Part shown: in pieces, positions 28,880 through 36,768 of the stretch
How positions within the stretch are numbered: position 1 is the stretch's first letter
How the letters are laid out: every line of letters starts with the position of its first letter
From: an uncultured Candidatus Saccharibacteria bacterium
GTDB lineage: Bacteria > Patescibacteriota > Saccharimonadia > Saccharimonadales > Saccharimonadaceae
Reading direction: 5' to 3'
Length of the DNA: 41,258 nt
NCBI GenBank assembly: GCA_938049075.1
Contig: CALICZ010000127.1
Span: 1 to 41,258 of the forward strand
Notes under the pieces: generated by a model
What the model saw: the letters and a program-made list of their open reading frames with translations, nothing else
Told to the model about the DNA's origin: nothing
Databases searched by the model: none
Position numbers and translations under genes: made by a program

Positions 28880-30870
28880 TAGCGTGCCCTTCCTGATTTA
28901 ATTACTGCTATGTAGCCGATGAGGAATATCGGTGTCTCCACCCCTTTCTTTTCAAACCTAAACTGGGTGGACTTACCTCGGCCTGACATTGGAGCTGCCT
29001 TCTGTACAAGAGACACAGAGCCCCATGTCTTGCCTCCACCCCAGGTGTCGCCCCCGCCCCAGGTACTACCTTCTGACGCCACGAGATAGTTCCTCATAGC
29101 TGGCTTGTTCTGTTCATCGATATCACGACCAATGAGCATATTGTAGCGTGACTGTGAGGCTCTCAGAACTGGTCTGAAGCGTTTGATGCGATCCTTGGCT
29201 GAACCTGATGTGTAGATCTTGTATGGCGTCCAGTACTTGAAGTCGATGGCTTTACCCATATCTGAGTAACCTCGCTCCCCTAGGAACACCCAGCCTGCCC
29301 GTGAGGATATCTCCAGTAGCTCTGTGCGGTCACCAATACGAGCTGGCATAGAGCCTGCTACTGGGTGTTCAGTGTCCAAGAACCATTGCTGGAACACCAT
29401 ATCGTACATCAGTACGCGGTCAACAAGGACAGAGGGTTTCTTAGCGTAGTGGATACGTAGCTGGTTGTTGTACACACTCATAGTGGCCGTATCGAGATTC
29501 TGGATTTTATCTAGCTCTGGTTGTACACGGTCAGAGATGAGTTGGTCAGACACACCATTGAAGCGGTAGATCTGGTTGTCGTCAGCCATGAAGTAGATAT
29601 AGTTACGGTCAGCATAGATGAGCTCCTGGCTCACCCCTCCCTTTGTGCCAACTGCCTCCTTCATGGTGAAGGTTGAGATGTCGTTACCGGAGAGGATGTA
29701 CTTGGTCTTTGTGGTGAATACTACGAGGTTGTCCTGGAACACTGTCCAGCCAATGATGTGATCAGCAGACTTAGGGTTCGGTACATAGAAGAAGTCGACA
29801 GAGCGATATGACTCGAACTCATAGAGGCCTGAGAAATCCACCCGGTTTGGGTCTTCCTTTTTCACCCAGAACAGACGGTTCTTGTGGGCGATCACATGGG
29901 TTGGCGTACCCGACATACCGCCAATCTTACTAGACCTTGTACCGTCATACCACATAGCTGGGGAGAAGCCATTGCACCAGATAGTCTTGTCATCGATCTG
30001 CTCAAAGCGGTACTTAGTGGCTTCTGCTGGTTGGTTCTCTGCGATAGGTGAACCAGCACCCACCCCCTCGTCTTCAGTAAGTTCAGATAGGGCGTACACG
30101 CCATTGTTAAAGGCCACAATAATCTTATTATTACCGTTCTGAGGGCGACGCCTTGTCCACCCTTTCACCCTACCTTCCTCGGCGACTTCAAGGTCATATG
30201 GGAACGCTGGGCCTGGTGTCCACACATTACCTGATGTATTCGACTTGAAGCCTCCTGTGTTACCTGTCATGCCCTTAATGTGGTACAACCCAGTACCTTC
30301 ATCCTGAATATACACTACAATCCAGTATTGAGTGCTATGCTTCAGGTAGGGAGCGTCAATAAACTTGGCTGCCACCTTAGTGTATGTGGACGTCACACGA
30401 GAGAGGGTGAAGGATGATTGGGCAATAACCTTATCAGGCTTACCCGCCTTGTCGTCTCGAATCTCCACAAGAATCTGCCCCGCTGCCCCGTCATTACGCT
30501 TAATCATTAGAGTGAGCTTGGAGGCAATAGCCTTGATACCATAGTCATTAATCTTAAATGGCGTGGCTACCCAGTTCACCTTGTCGACAGGGATGTCAGC
30601 TTTGGCGTCGTCAAAGTTACCGTGCATAGCGTCAAACGCATTGATTGGGGAAATGTAGGCCTCACAACCCTTACGTGTGGACATAGCTGGCCGGTGATCG
30701 TTCTCAGTACGAGACTGCATACGACAGTTGATAGCGTATGGAGACTCATTCTTAGGGACAGTACGAGATGACGCAATGAGGTTGATACCGCGCAGGTCAT
30801 ACACCTCATCAATAGTTTGCTTGGAGGTTTTAGTGATCGGTCGCTTTTTCTTAGTGATACCTGAGCGCAT
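28879..30870 (-). CDS. Tail nozzle/stabilisation protein (beta-propeller type)
   Basis: 663 residues. A basic N-terminus leads to a segment like a galactose-binding-type module (about 100-200, KASKLTLMIKRNDGAAGQILVEIRD and TQYWIVVYI). Then come propeller-like blades: KIIVAFNNGVYALSE, KTIWCNGFSPAMWYDG, THVIAHKNRLFWVKK, HIIGWTVFQDNLVVFTTKTKYILSG, QELIYADRNYIYFMADDNQIYRFNG. Blades of this kind characterise P22 gp10-like and T7 gp12-like proteins closing the short tail. It comes directly after the gp11-like adaptor gene, the standard order in short-tailed phages. The inserted carbohydrate-type module is unusual and may bind the host surface. Confidence 0.75.
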   Translation of the reverse strand: MRSGITKKKRPITKTSKQTIDEVYDLRGINLIASSRTVPKNESPYAINCRMQSRTENDHRPAMSTRKGCEAYISPINAFDAMHGNFDDAKADIPVDKVNWVATPFKINDYGIKAIASKLTLMIKRNDGAAGQILVEIRDDKAGKPDKVIAQSSFTLSRVTSTYTKVAAKFIDAPYLKHSTQYWIVVYIQDEGTGLYHIKGMTGNTGGFKSNTSGNVWTPGPAFPYDLEVAEEGRVKGWTRRRPQNGNNKIIVAFNNGVYALSELTEDEGVGAGSPIAENQPAEATKYRFEQIDDKTIWCNGFSPAMWYDGTRSSKIGGMSGTPTHVIAHKNRLFWVKKEDPNRVDFSGLYEFESYRSVDFFYVPNPKSADHIIGWTVFQDNLVVFTTKTKYILSGNDISTFTMKEAVGTKGGVSQELIYADRNYIYFMADDNQIYRFNGVSDQLISDRVQPELDKIQNLDTATMSVYNNQLRIHYAKKPSVLVDRVLMYDMVFQQWFLDTEHPVAGSMPARIGDRTELLEISSRAGWVFLGERGYSDMGKAIDFKYWTPYKIYTSGSAKDRIKRFRPVLRASQSRYNMLIGRDIDEQNKPAMRNYLVASEGSTWGGGDTWGGGKTWGSVSLVQKAAPMSGRGKSTQFRFEKKGVETPIFLIGYIAVIKSGRAR

Positions 30871-30872
30871 AT

Positions 30873-31526
30873 CTACCTCCAGCCTGCACCACCACGTCGG
30901 TTAGACTTCATACGAATAGGGCCAACATGCTGCATCGCACGTGACTCATTGCGCACAAATGTGGTTATGAGGGCATCATTGTCATCAGCCTCTTGAGCAG
31001 CTTCTTGGTAGTCCTCGTTCATTTTCATGATCTGCACTGTCGCACCATTCACAACCATCTGCTTGTAATTGTCTGGGATGACAAGTACTGGATTGTCGAT
31101 AGTGGCAGGAGCTGGGCGTCGTATATAATCTAAGACAAGCGTGCCAGCCTCTGCAGCAGGCGCTGAGAGACGGATCTTATTGCCGTAGTAACACCATTCA
31201 CAAACACGCTGAGGCGAGCTGTTAGTGGGGTCTGGGAACGTTTCAGAGAACACTGCGTACTCTAGCCGGTCATTCCAGATAGAGTATGATTGGTTGCCTG
31301 GGATACGCACCACTGCGTTCAGGGATACCTGATGGTCTTCAGGAAGAGGGATGTCGACAGCCCCAGCACTGAATGGGATCGCCACCGTAGTCTCCATGAA
31401 GGCGATGCGGTTGTTGTTGAGGACTTCAGCGATGAATGAGTTGATAGCTTGATCGATGTTGTCGCCATCGTACTCGAGGTCATCAAGCTTCTTTCTCACT
31501 AATTGTCTTACTTCTTGTAATGTCAT
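30873..31526 (-). CDS. Head-tail adaptor (T7 gp11-like)
   Basis: 217 residues. A helical start (LQEVRQLVRKKLDDLEYDGDNIDQAINSFIAEVLNN) precedes a beta-rich centre (DIPLPEDHQVSLNAVVR, GNKIRLSAPAAEAGTLVLDYIRRP), and a helical end contains VIPDNYKQMVVNGATVQIMKM. The order matches tail tubular protein A/adaptor proteins that sit under the portal. The gene is placed between the capsid genes and the nozzle gene, and just after a leftward hairpin terminator. Confidence 0.75.
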   Translation of the reverse strand: MTLQEVRQLVRKKLDDLEYDGDNIDQAINSFIAEVLNNNRIAFMETTVAIPFSAGAVDIPLPEDHQVSLNAVVRIPGNQSYSIWNDRLEYAVFSETFPDPTNSSPQRVCEWCYYGNKIRLSAPAAEAGTLVLDYIRRPAPATIDNPVLVIPDNYKQMVVNGATVQIMKMNEDYQEAAQEADDNDALITTFVRNESRAMQHVGPIRMKSNRRGGAGWR

Positions 31527-31569
31527 ATTTGTTTCCTATATTAGTACTAGGTATATTCTATCATATAGA

Positions 31570-31598
31570 AAACACCCTGATGTGGGGTCAGGGTGTTT
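31570..31598 (-). terminator. Hairpin terminator/attenuator after the capsid genes
   Basis: A perfect 11-bp stem AAACACCCTGA (31570-31580) / TCAGGGTGTTT (31588-31598) with a 7-base loop. Read leftward it ends GGTGTTTTCTATATG, a short T-run. The palindrome CGCATCGATGCG (31599-31610) and GCTAC-TATG-GTAGC hairpin (complement of about 31610-31623) stand in front of it. It lies 47 bases after the capsid-accessory stop and before the adaptor. T7 likewise has a partial terminator just after its capsid gene. Confidence 0.75.
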
Positions 31599-31644
31599 CG
31601 CATCGATGCGCTACCATAGTAGCAAAGGCTTGTTGGGATGTCAA

Positions 31645-32043
31645 CTAGAACCGTTCCCAGTCGCCGACCGCTTCGACAACCTGCCAGTAGTCTGCGCTAC
31701 TGCGCACGATCTTGATGTAGTCACCGATGAAGGCGTCCTCTTTCTTGAGACGAACCTTCTTAGTACTAGTTTGACTATCGAGACCAAGGAATGGGCCGTC
31801 AAGGATGATACCGACCGGGTTACGTGCACCTAACGGGTTACCCGGGGTCACCAGAGAACCAGTGTTACGGATTGTGAAGGTCATCCCAGCGTGGGTGAAG
31901 CTCGGGGTTTTCAAGGTGATGTCGCTACCGTCCCCTTCAACACTAAGCACACTGTTCTTGTACTGATCCAATGTCATGTTTTGGTCGACTGGCATAGCCC
32001 GTACACGAGCAGTCTCGTCAATTGGGACTTTGTAGTTATCCAT
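31645..32043 (-). CDS. Capsid-associated protein, possibly decoration
   Basis: 132 residues, 2 bases after the coiled-coil head gene. N-terminus KVPIDETARVRAMPVDQNMTLDQY, then a mainly beta domain with SFTHAGMTFTIRNTG and TKKVRLKKEDAFIGDYIKIVR. The position right behind the capsid genes and before the attenuator suggests a head-surface protein made in high amount. No family is recognised. Confidence 0.55.
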   Translation of the reverse strand: MDNYKVPIDETARVRAMPVDQNMTLDQYKNSVLSVEGDGSDITLKTPSFTHAGMTFTIRNTGSLVTPGNPLGARNPVGIILDGPFLGLDSQTSTKKVRLKKEDAFIGDYIKIVRSSADYWQVVEAVGDWERF

Positions 32044-32045
32044 GG

Positions 32046-32483
32046 CTACTTAGCCTCCTTGTTTTCTGCCTCCTCAGGCTTCGCAGCTTCTGCTGTCTCT
32101 GCATCTGCTGCGGCCTTCTCGGCTTCGTTAGCTTCAACCTTCGCTTTCAGTTCAGCGTTCTCTTGCTCAATGAGCGCGAGACGGGCAGCGATACCCTTTA
32201 GTTCAGCAGCTTGCTCACCGACGTGGGCAGCAGTGTGGTTTACTGACTCAACGTTCTTGAATGGTACAAAGTCTGACTCTTCAGCAGGCCGCTGGAATAC
32301 GTACCCAAGGCGGGTGACAGCAGCAGCTTGAGCGTCGCCATACAATGCATCGTTTTGGCAGATCATAGTGTCTAGGATCTGACCTTCCTCACCCTTGAGC
32401 ACATACACGCCCTCAGGGAGGAGACCCGTGCTGGAGGTCTCAGCAGAGCTACCAGCACGCAAATTTTCTACTTCTTGATTCAT
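32046..32483 (-). CDS. Head protein with C-terminal coiled coil
   Basis: 145 residues. Residues about 20-75 form a small beta domain (GLLPEGVYVLKGEEGQIL...). The remainder (about 85-145) is a coiled coil that ends in an Ala/Glu/Lys repeat. Its place directly after the major capsid gene suggests a head fibre or spike, but the highly charged helical tail would equally suit a minor scaffold. Confidence 0.55.
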   Translation of the reverse strand: MNQEVENLRAGSSAETSSTGLLPEGVYVLKGEEGQILDTMICQNDALYGDAQAAAVTRLGYVFQRPAEESDFVPFKNVESVNHTAAHVGEQAAELKGIAARLALIEQENAELKAKVEANEAEKAAADAETAEAAKPEEAENKEAK

Positions 32484-32506
32484 TATAGAAACTCCTCGTT
32501 AATTTA

Positions 32507-33340
32507 TTAGGCGGTTGTGTGGATTTGGATACCAACACCCTTGTTCTTCGGGATGAAGCAGTCGTAGTAACGACGACCCTCAGCAACCCAACCATCGATA
32601 CCCTGGACTTCGTCGAGCGTACGGATCATGTTGAACTTAGTAGGCGCAACCAAGGTGTCTTTGTGGATCACCATGAAGGCGAAGTTAGCAACGAAGTAGC
32701 TCGATGGAGCGGTAACGATAGTAGCACCGTCAACCTGACCAACGATACCGCTCTTGAGGTCACGGTAGCTAGTGTCACAGTCACGGATGAACTCTGGGTC
32801 ACGCTTGAGCAGTGCGTAGAAGGTCTCAGTCATGTAGATGTAGCGACCCATCTTAGGCACTTTGCGTTCAGTGACTTTAACCTGGGCATCAAGGAGTGAC
32901 TTGTAGGCGTTGGTATTCGTCACAGCAGCCACAGTCTTAGCGCTGTTAGCAGCAGCGTAGGTAGCTGCAACGTTCAAGCGGTAGATGTCAGTCGTTGGGA
33001 CTGAAACCTCACGCACCTGACGCTTCACAGCCTTGTCGACCTCTTGGGCCATCTTGCTGTCCTCAAGGTTACCGCGGTCAACGGTGAAGGTAAAGGCCTT
33101 GTCCTGCGAGAGAACGAAAGTTTGCGTACCAGTACCAAGCTCTACGAGAGCACCGAAGCGGTTCGCACCAGTACGGACGTAGTTGCTTTCCGTCACAACG
33201 TCAACGTTGTAGATAGTACAGCTGTTAGCACCGTTGTAGTCCAAGCGGATGCTGTTGTTGATAATAGGCTTGGTGATACTGTCGATAGTGAATCGCTCGT
33301 CAATAGTACCAAGCACGTTTTGGGCATAGTTCTGTGCCAT
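32507..33340 (-). CDS. Major capsid protein (HK97-type fold)
   Basis: 277 residues after AAGGAAAACA. The pattern fits compact HK97-fold capsid proteins of podoviruses: an N-arm (QNVLGTIDERFTIDSITKPIINN), an E-loop-like region with beta strands near TESNYVRTGANRFGALVELG, a central helix (AQEVDKAVKRQVREVS), and P-domain strands ending in an IPKNKGVGIQIHT tail. It lacks an N-terminal scaffolding region, matching the separate scaffold gene directly upstream (33364). Short for the family but similar to other small podoviral capsid proteins. Confidence 0.8.
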   Translation of the reverse strand: MAQNYAQNVLGTIDERFTIDSITKPIINNSIRLDYNGANSCTIYNVDVVTESNYVRTGANRFGALVELGTGTQTFVLSQDKAFTFTVDRGNLEDSKMAQEVDKAVKRQVREVSVPTTDIYRLNVAATYAAANSAKTVAAVTNTNAYKSLLDAQVKVTERKVPKMGRYIYMTETFYALLKRDPEFIRDCDTSYRDLKSGIVGQVDGATIVTAPSSYFVANFAFMVIHKDTLVAPTKFNMIRTLDEVQGIDGWVAEGRRYYDCFIPKNKGVGIQIHTTA

Positions 33341-33363
33341 TGTTTGTTTTCCTTACGATTAGC

Positions 33364-34125
33364 TTAATAATCGTCAGACGCAAAGTATGCAGCTCGATCG
33401 TACTCTGCAGGCTTCTGTGTTTGCGTGATAGAAGCACTGCGAGGCGATGCAGCTGCAGCCTGACTTTCTTTAGCAATTCGTTCCCGCTCAGCGCGGGCAG
33501 CTTCAGCTTCAACAGACGACAGGTCGGGTTCAGTGGCAAGGCGAGCTTTCGCTAGCATATACCAATCGCCCAGATTATCAGGGTTTGTCCAGAAGTCGTA
33601 AGCAGCGCGCCCGCCCTTATCAATTTTTTCCTTAAGGATCTGACCCATCATATCAGCCTGTTCGCTCGTCACGTTATGTTCCTGGAAGAACTCACCGCGG
33701 AGACGGTTCGCACGCTCTTCGTAGAACATGCGCTCCAATCGGTTTTGTTGTTCCTGATATGGATCATACTCGCCGTCGCCTTGCTTATCATATGGCTCTG
33801 GCTCCACTTCACGTAACGTCTTTTCAACATCATGTCGTGCAGTTTCGCTTTGCCGTGTACGCGTGTATTCACGCTGGCTGTCGCGGATCTCTTGGTATAA
33901 CTCACGCTCCCTATCCGTAGTAGGAGCAGAGCGGCCCGTCTTAGCAGCCCATTCGTCAAGGTCACTGTCGAAGGTAGGAGTGCTCTCTGCTACCTCCTGT
34001 TGTCCGTCGACTTCAGGGGTCTCAGATTGCGTTGATGTATTTTCCAGGTTGTTCTCCGTGGGGAGAGTCTGCTGGTCTGTCACTTCCGCCTGCGGAGCGT
34101 CAGTGGTTGTAGACTCATTGTCCAT
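33364..34125 (-). CDS. Scaffolding protein
   Basis: 253 residues, acidic and low in aromatic residues apart from scattered Tyr. The N-terminal 60 residues are Thr/Glu/Gln-rich and disordered. A long helical stretch (about 75-160) is followed by a C-terminal region with AEAARAERERIAKESQAAAA and a final ASDDY. Composition and position immediately before the capsid gene are characteristic of phage scaffolds, which guide capsid assembly and then leave or are degraded. Confidence 0.75.
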   Translation of the reverse strand: MDNESTTTDAPQAEVTDQQTLPTENNLENTSTQSETPEVDGQQEVAESTPTFDSDLDEWAAKTGRSAPTTDRERELYQEIRDSQREYTRTRQSETARHDVEKTLREVEPEPYDKQGDGEYDPYQEQQNRLERMFYEERANRLRGEFFQEHNVTSEQADMMGQILKEKIDKGGRAAYDFWTNPDNLGDWYMLAKARLATEPDLSSVEAEAARAERERIAKESQAAAASPRSASITQTQKPAEYDRAAYFASDDY

Positions 34126-34194
34126 CTATTTTTCCTTTGGCTTTTTATTTTTAACGATTGCTAGCTGCAACTAGCAGCTTCACCCAAAATGATA

Positions 34195-34551
34195 TCAATT
34201 ATTTATTCTTTGGTCAATATAGGATATCAATTGCTCGATCCCTTTCGCCTGGTCGAGCTCGCTACACCTCTCTTCAGGAGAGAGACGGTACTCCTCGTTG
34301 ATCTTATTACCATTACTGTCGACACCATTTTGACGCATACCAACGCCGTCTCGTGCGATCTGGTTGTGGTAATCAACGAAGCGGCGAGCTTTCTCGAGGA
34401 CGTCAAGGAGTGCAGGGTTGGTCTTATTGGCCTGGTAGATAGCCTTCACTCGCCTGGCCTCATCCTCACGCTCCTTGCGCTTTCTATTGTGGGCCTCAAT
34501 GACCTGCTTGCGTCGGTTCATCTCATCGATGTCTTCTTGTGGTATTTGCAT
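34195..34551 (-). CDS. Hypothetical charged helical protein
   Basis: 118 residues, after AAAGGAGCAATCC. Very rich in Arg, Glu, Lys and Gln; helical (DEMNRRKQVIEAHNRKRKERED and LLDVLEKARRFVDYHNQI). It lies between portal and scaffold and might help scaffold or portal assembly. No recognised family. The 34126-34194 gap has a 6-bp hairpin (34159-34176) and repeats GATATCAATT (34191-34200, 34223-34232). Confidence 0.55.
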   Translation of the reverse strand: MQIPQEDIDEMNRRKQVIEAHNRKRKEREDEARRVKAIYQANKTNPALLDVLEKARRFVDYHNQIARDGVGMRQNGVDSNGNKINEEYRLSPEERCSELDQAKGIEQLISYIDQRINN

Positions 34552-34566
34552 GGATTGCTCCTTTCT

Positions 34567-36768
34567 TTATTGTGACTTCTTTGGGTAAGGCCGCTTGCCC
34601 TCTGGGATTTCACCAGGATGGTCATTGACCATCGGGCTAGTACCGTCTTCTGCCGCCGCTTGTGCCTGGGCCAGAGAGGCCATATCTTTCTCCGACATGC
34701 CGATTAAGTCGTCTCCACTCGGCTGCTCTAAGGAACTCCCGCCCTGCCCTGCCGGTGAGCCCTGGGACTGAGGCGTGGATGTGGATTGTCCGTCCAGCCC
34801 TGCGACTGGCGAGCCATCCGCGTGCAGAGTTGGATCGAGCCCATCCACGGAGCGTTTGGCTTGCAAAATCCCGTTCACTTCCATTTCCTTGAGGTGGCTC
34901 GGGTCCGGCTGCAGCTCCAGAGCCTGTTCGATCTGGTACTTCGTCCATGGTGATGCGTCCTTATAATTAATAGTAATATGCTCGTATGGATCGCGCTCCT
35001 CAGGTTCAGCAGGAGGCGCAAGCATAGCGTTGAACTTCTCGTCAGTAAGGTCTGGATCGTTCTTTTGCAGGAAGTAACGAGACAGTTCGATCTGATCAAA
35101 GATTGGATTACCGAGCATGAGTTCCTTGTTCTTTTCATCACGCATACCCACCTCAATCTCTTTTTGCTTGAGGGTGCTGTCTAGCTCAACGTGCGCTTCC
35201 CACTCACCGTCAAACTCGTATGGATCGTAGTCATGGAAAAATACACCACGAGGGCCAACGATACGGACAGTAGATCGCTTCGTAACAAACACTTGGATGA
35301 GCTTGAACAAAAGAGAACCGAGCTGTGCGTACCCTTCAGACTCCATGTTAGCTGTCTTAGTAGCGAAGCGTGTGTTGGCCTGGTTCACTTGGTTCTGAAT
35401 CTCTGTAGCAGTAGCCGAACCCTTCTGCTGAGCCACGCCCTGCACTGCCTCATCAGCCGCAGTGGCACGACGCATACGCTGGAGAACTGCGAGTTTCTTG
35501 TTCTCGAGGTCACCAGAGAGTTGAGGACGCTCAATCACACCCATTGCATTACGAGGAATCGGGTACACAGCACCTGGGATGGTCTCAATCTCAGTAGCAA
35601 AGTCTGCGTACTGCGGGTCAACCCAGTACATTGGAGTATTCTGATAGGCGTTGTTGTCGATGTCCATCGCCTCGTAGTCATTCACCAGCTCGTTGTCACG
35701 GTAGATGAGCTCCATCTCACCAGAACCATAAAACTGTGAGACATCTACGTAGTCACGTAGGACAGCAAAGGGTAGGAACGGCTCAATAGCTTTGAGCTTT
35801 TTCTTAGTGACAATCTCTTTGCCCTCATATTCGGTCGTGCCTTCTACCTCTTGCTCATCACGCTGACACCAGGTGGGAGCTGAGAACACAACCTTCTTAC
35901 GGTTGGCGACCTCATAGATACGGCCAGTATCGAGGTCATGCAGAAGAATCATATATACCTGATTCTTTGGTGCGTTCTCAGACAATGTGGAGTTAGAGAA
36001 CATATCCTTAAACTCCTTGTCCATACTACTGTTAGCATTCTCACCTTCCTTGTTGCCCTCTGTAGTGAAGAGCCCAGCGTCATCTAGTCCGGTGTATTTA
36101 GGCACAAACTTGTCCTTCTTGGGGTCGTAGATCTTCTGACGCTTGAGGTCTTCAATGTTAGCCAAGTAATGGAAGCCTGCGTACCGTGCATTGTGCATTG
36201 TCTCAACCAACCCAGTAGAGGTTGGGTCAACAAAGAAGTCACGCAGAGGGATGTTCTGGATTACGGGGCGGCCCTTGGCCCAGGTGACGTATAGGACACC
36301 AGTGCCGTAGAGAAGCGACTCACGTACCCATTCCTGGTTCTTGAGTCCCATACGGTTGACTATCATGTAGTAGTCAAGCATGTTGTTGAGGACATCAACG
36401 TCGTCTGTCTGCTCCTCATTTGTCTTGGTGAAATGGAACTTAGGTAGCCCACCCGCTAGGTTAGCTACAAGAGTTTCAATAATAGTATGGGCTTCACGTA
36501 CTGATGGGTCTGAGATACCATCATAGTTACGAATAACTCGCTTACCCTTGTAGACTTTGTAGCACTTGTCCCACAGAGGGCGAAGGCCATTGTCTACATA
36601 TCGCTTTGCGGAGTCGAAACGCTCCAAGATATCCTTGAGTTGAAGCTCACCAGAGGCTTTAGCGTCCTCTGTGAACTGCTCGTGATCGTCTTCTGCGTTC
36701 GATGGCTTTGCTAATTCCGCTAGCGCCTTGGTATTTCTGTCCGGTTTTTGTTGTTCTTGTGGTGGCAT
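34567..36768 (-). CDS. Portal protein (head-tail connector)
   Basis: 733 residues after AAAAAGGTACAGGA. Helical N-terminal part, then a region typical of P22-like/podoviral portals: KRVIRNYDGISDPSVREAHTIIETLVANLAGG, VLYVTWAKGRPVIQNIPLRDFFVDPTS, later a long helical crown (VAQQKGSATATEIQNQVNQANTRFATKTANMESEGYAQLGSLLFKLIQ). The C-terminal 100 residues are Gly/Pro/Ser/Gln-rich. The first 110 bases overlap the terminase gene in another frame. Portals form the DNA channel and bind the terminase and adaptor. The next methionine codon is far downstream, so the overlap seems real. Confidence 0.85.
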   Translation of the reverse strand: MPPQEQQKPDRNTKALAELAKPSNAEDDHEQFTEDAKASGELQLKDILERFDSAKRYVDNGLRPLWDKCYKVYKGKRVIRNYDGISDPSVREAHTIIETLVANLAGGLPKFHFTKTNEEQTDDVDVLNNMLDYYMIVNRMGLKNQEWVRESLLYGTGVLYVTWAKGRPVIQNIPLRDFFVDPTSTGLVETMHNARYAGFHYLANIEDLKRQKIYDPKKDKFVPKYTGLDDAGLFTTEGNKEGENANSSMDKEFKDMFSNSTLSENAPKNQVYMILLHDLDTGRIYEVANRKKVVFSAPTWCQRDEQEVEGTTEYEGKEIVTKKKLKAIEPFLPFAVLRDYVDVSQFYGSGEMELIYRDNELVNDYEAMDIDNNAYQNTPMYWVDPQYADFATEIETIPGAVYPIPRNAMGVIERPQLSGDLENKKLAVLQRMRRATAADEAVQGVAQQKGSATATEIQNQVNQANTRFATKTANMESEGYAQLGSLLFKLIQVFVTKRSTVRIVGPRGVFFHDYDPYEFDGEWEAHVELDSTLKQKEIEVGMRDEKNKELMLGNPIFDQIELSRYFLQKNDPDLTDEKFNAMLAPPAEPEERDPYEHITINYKDASPWTKYQIEQALELQPDPSHLKEMEVNGILQAKRSVDGLDPTLHADGSPVAGLDGQSTSTPQSQGSPAGQGGSSLEQPSGDDLIGMSEKDMASLAQAQAAAEDGTSPMVNDHPGEIPEGKRPYPKKSQ

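Noticed and set aside
35191..35739. + strand frame of 182 codons inside the portal gene
   Set aside because: The portal frame is well supported by family patterns; this frame is antisense and has no promoter or ribosome binding site.
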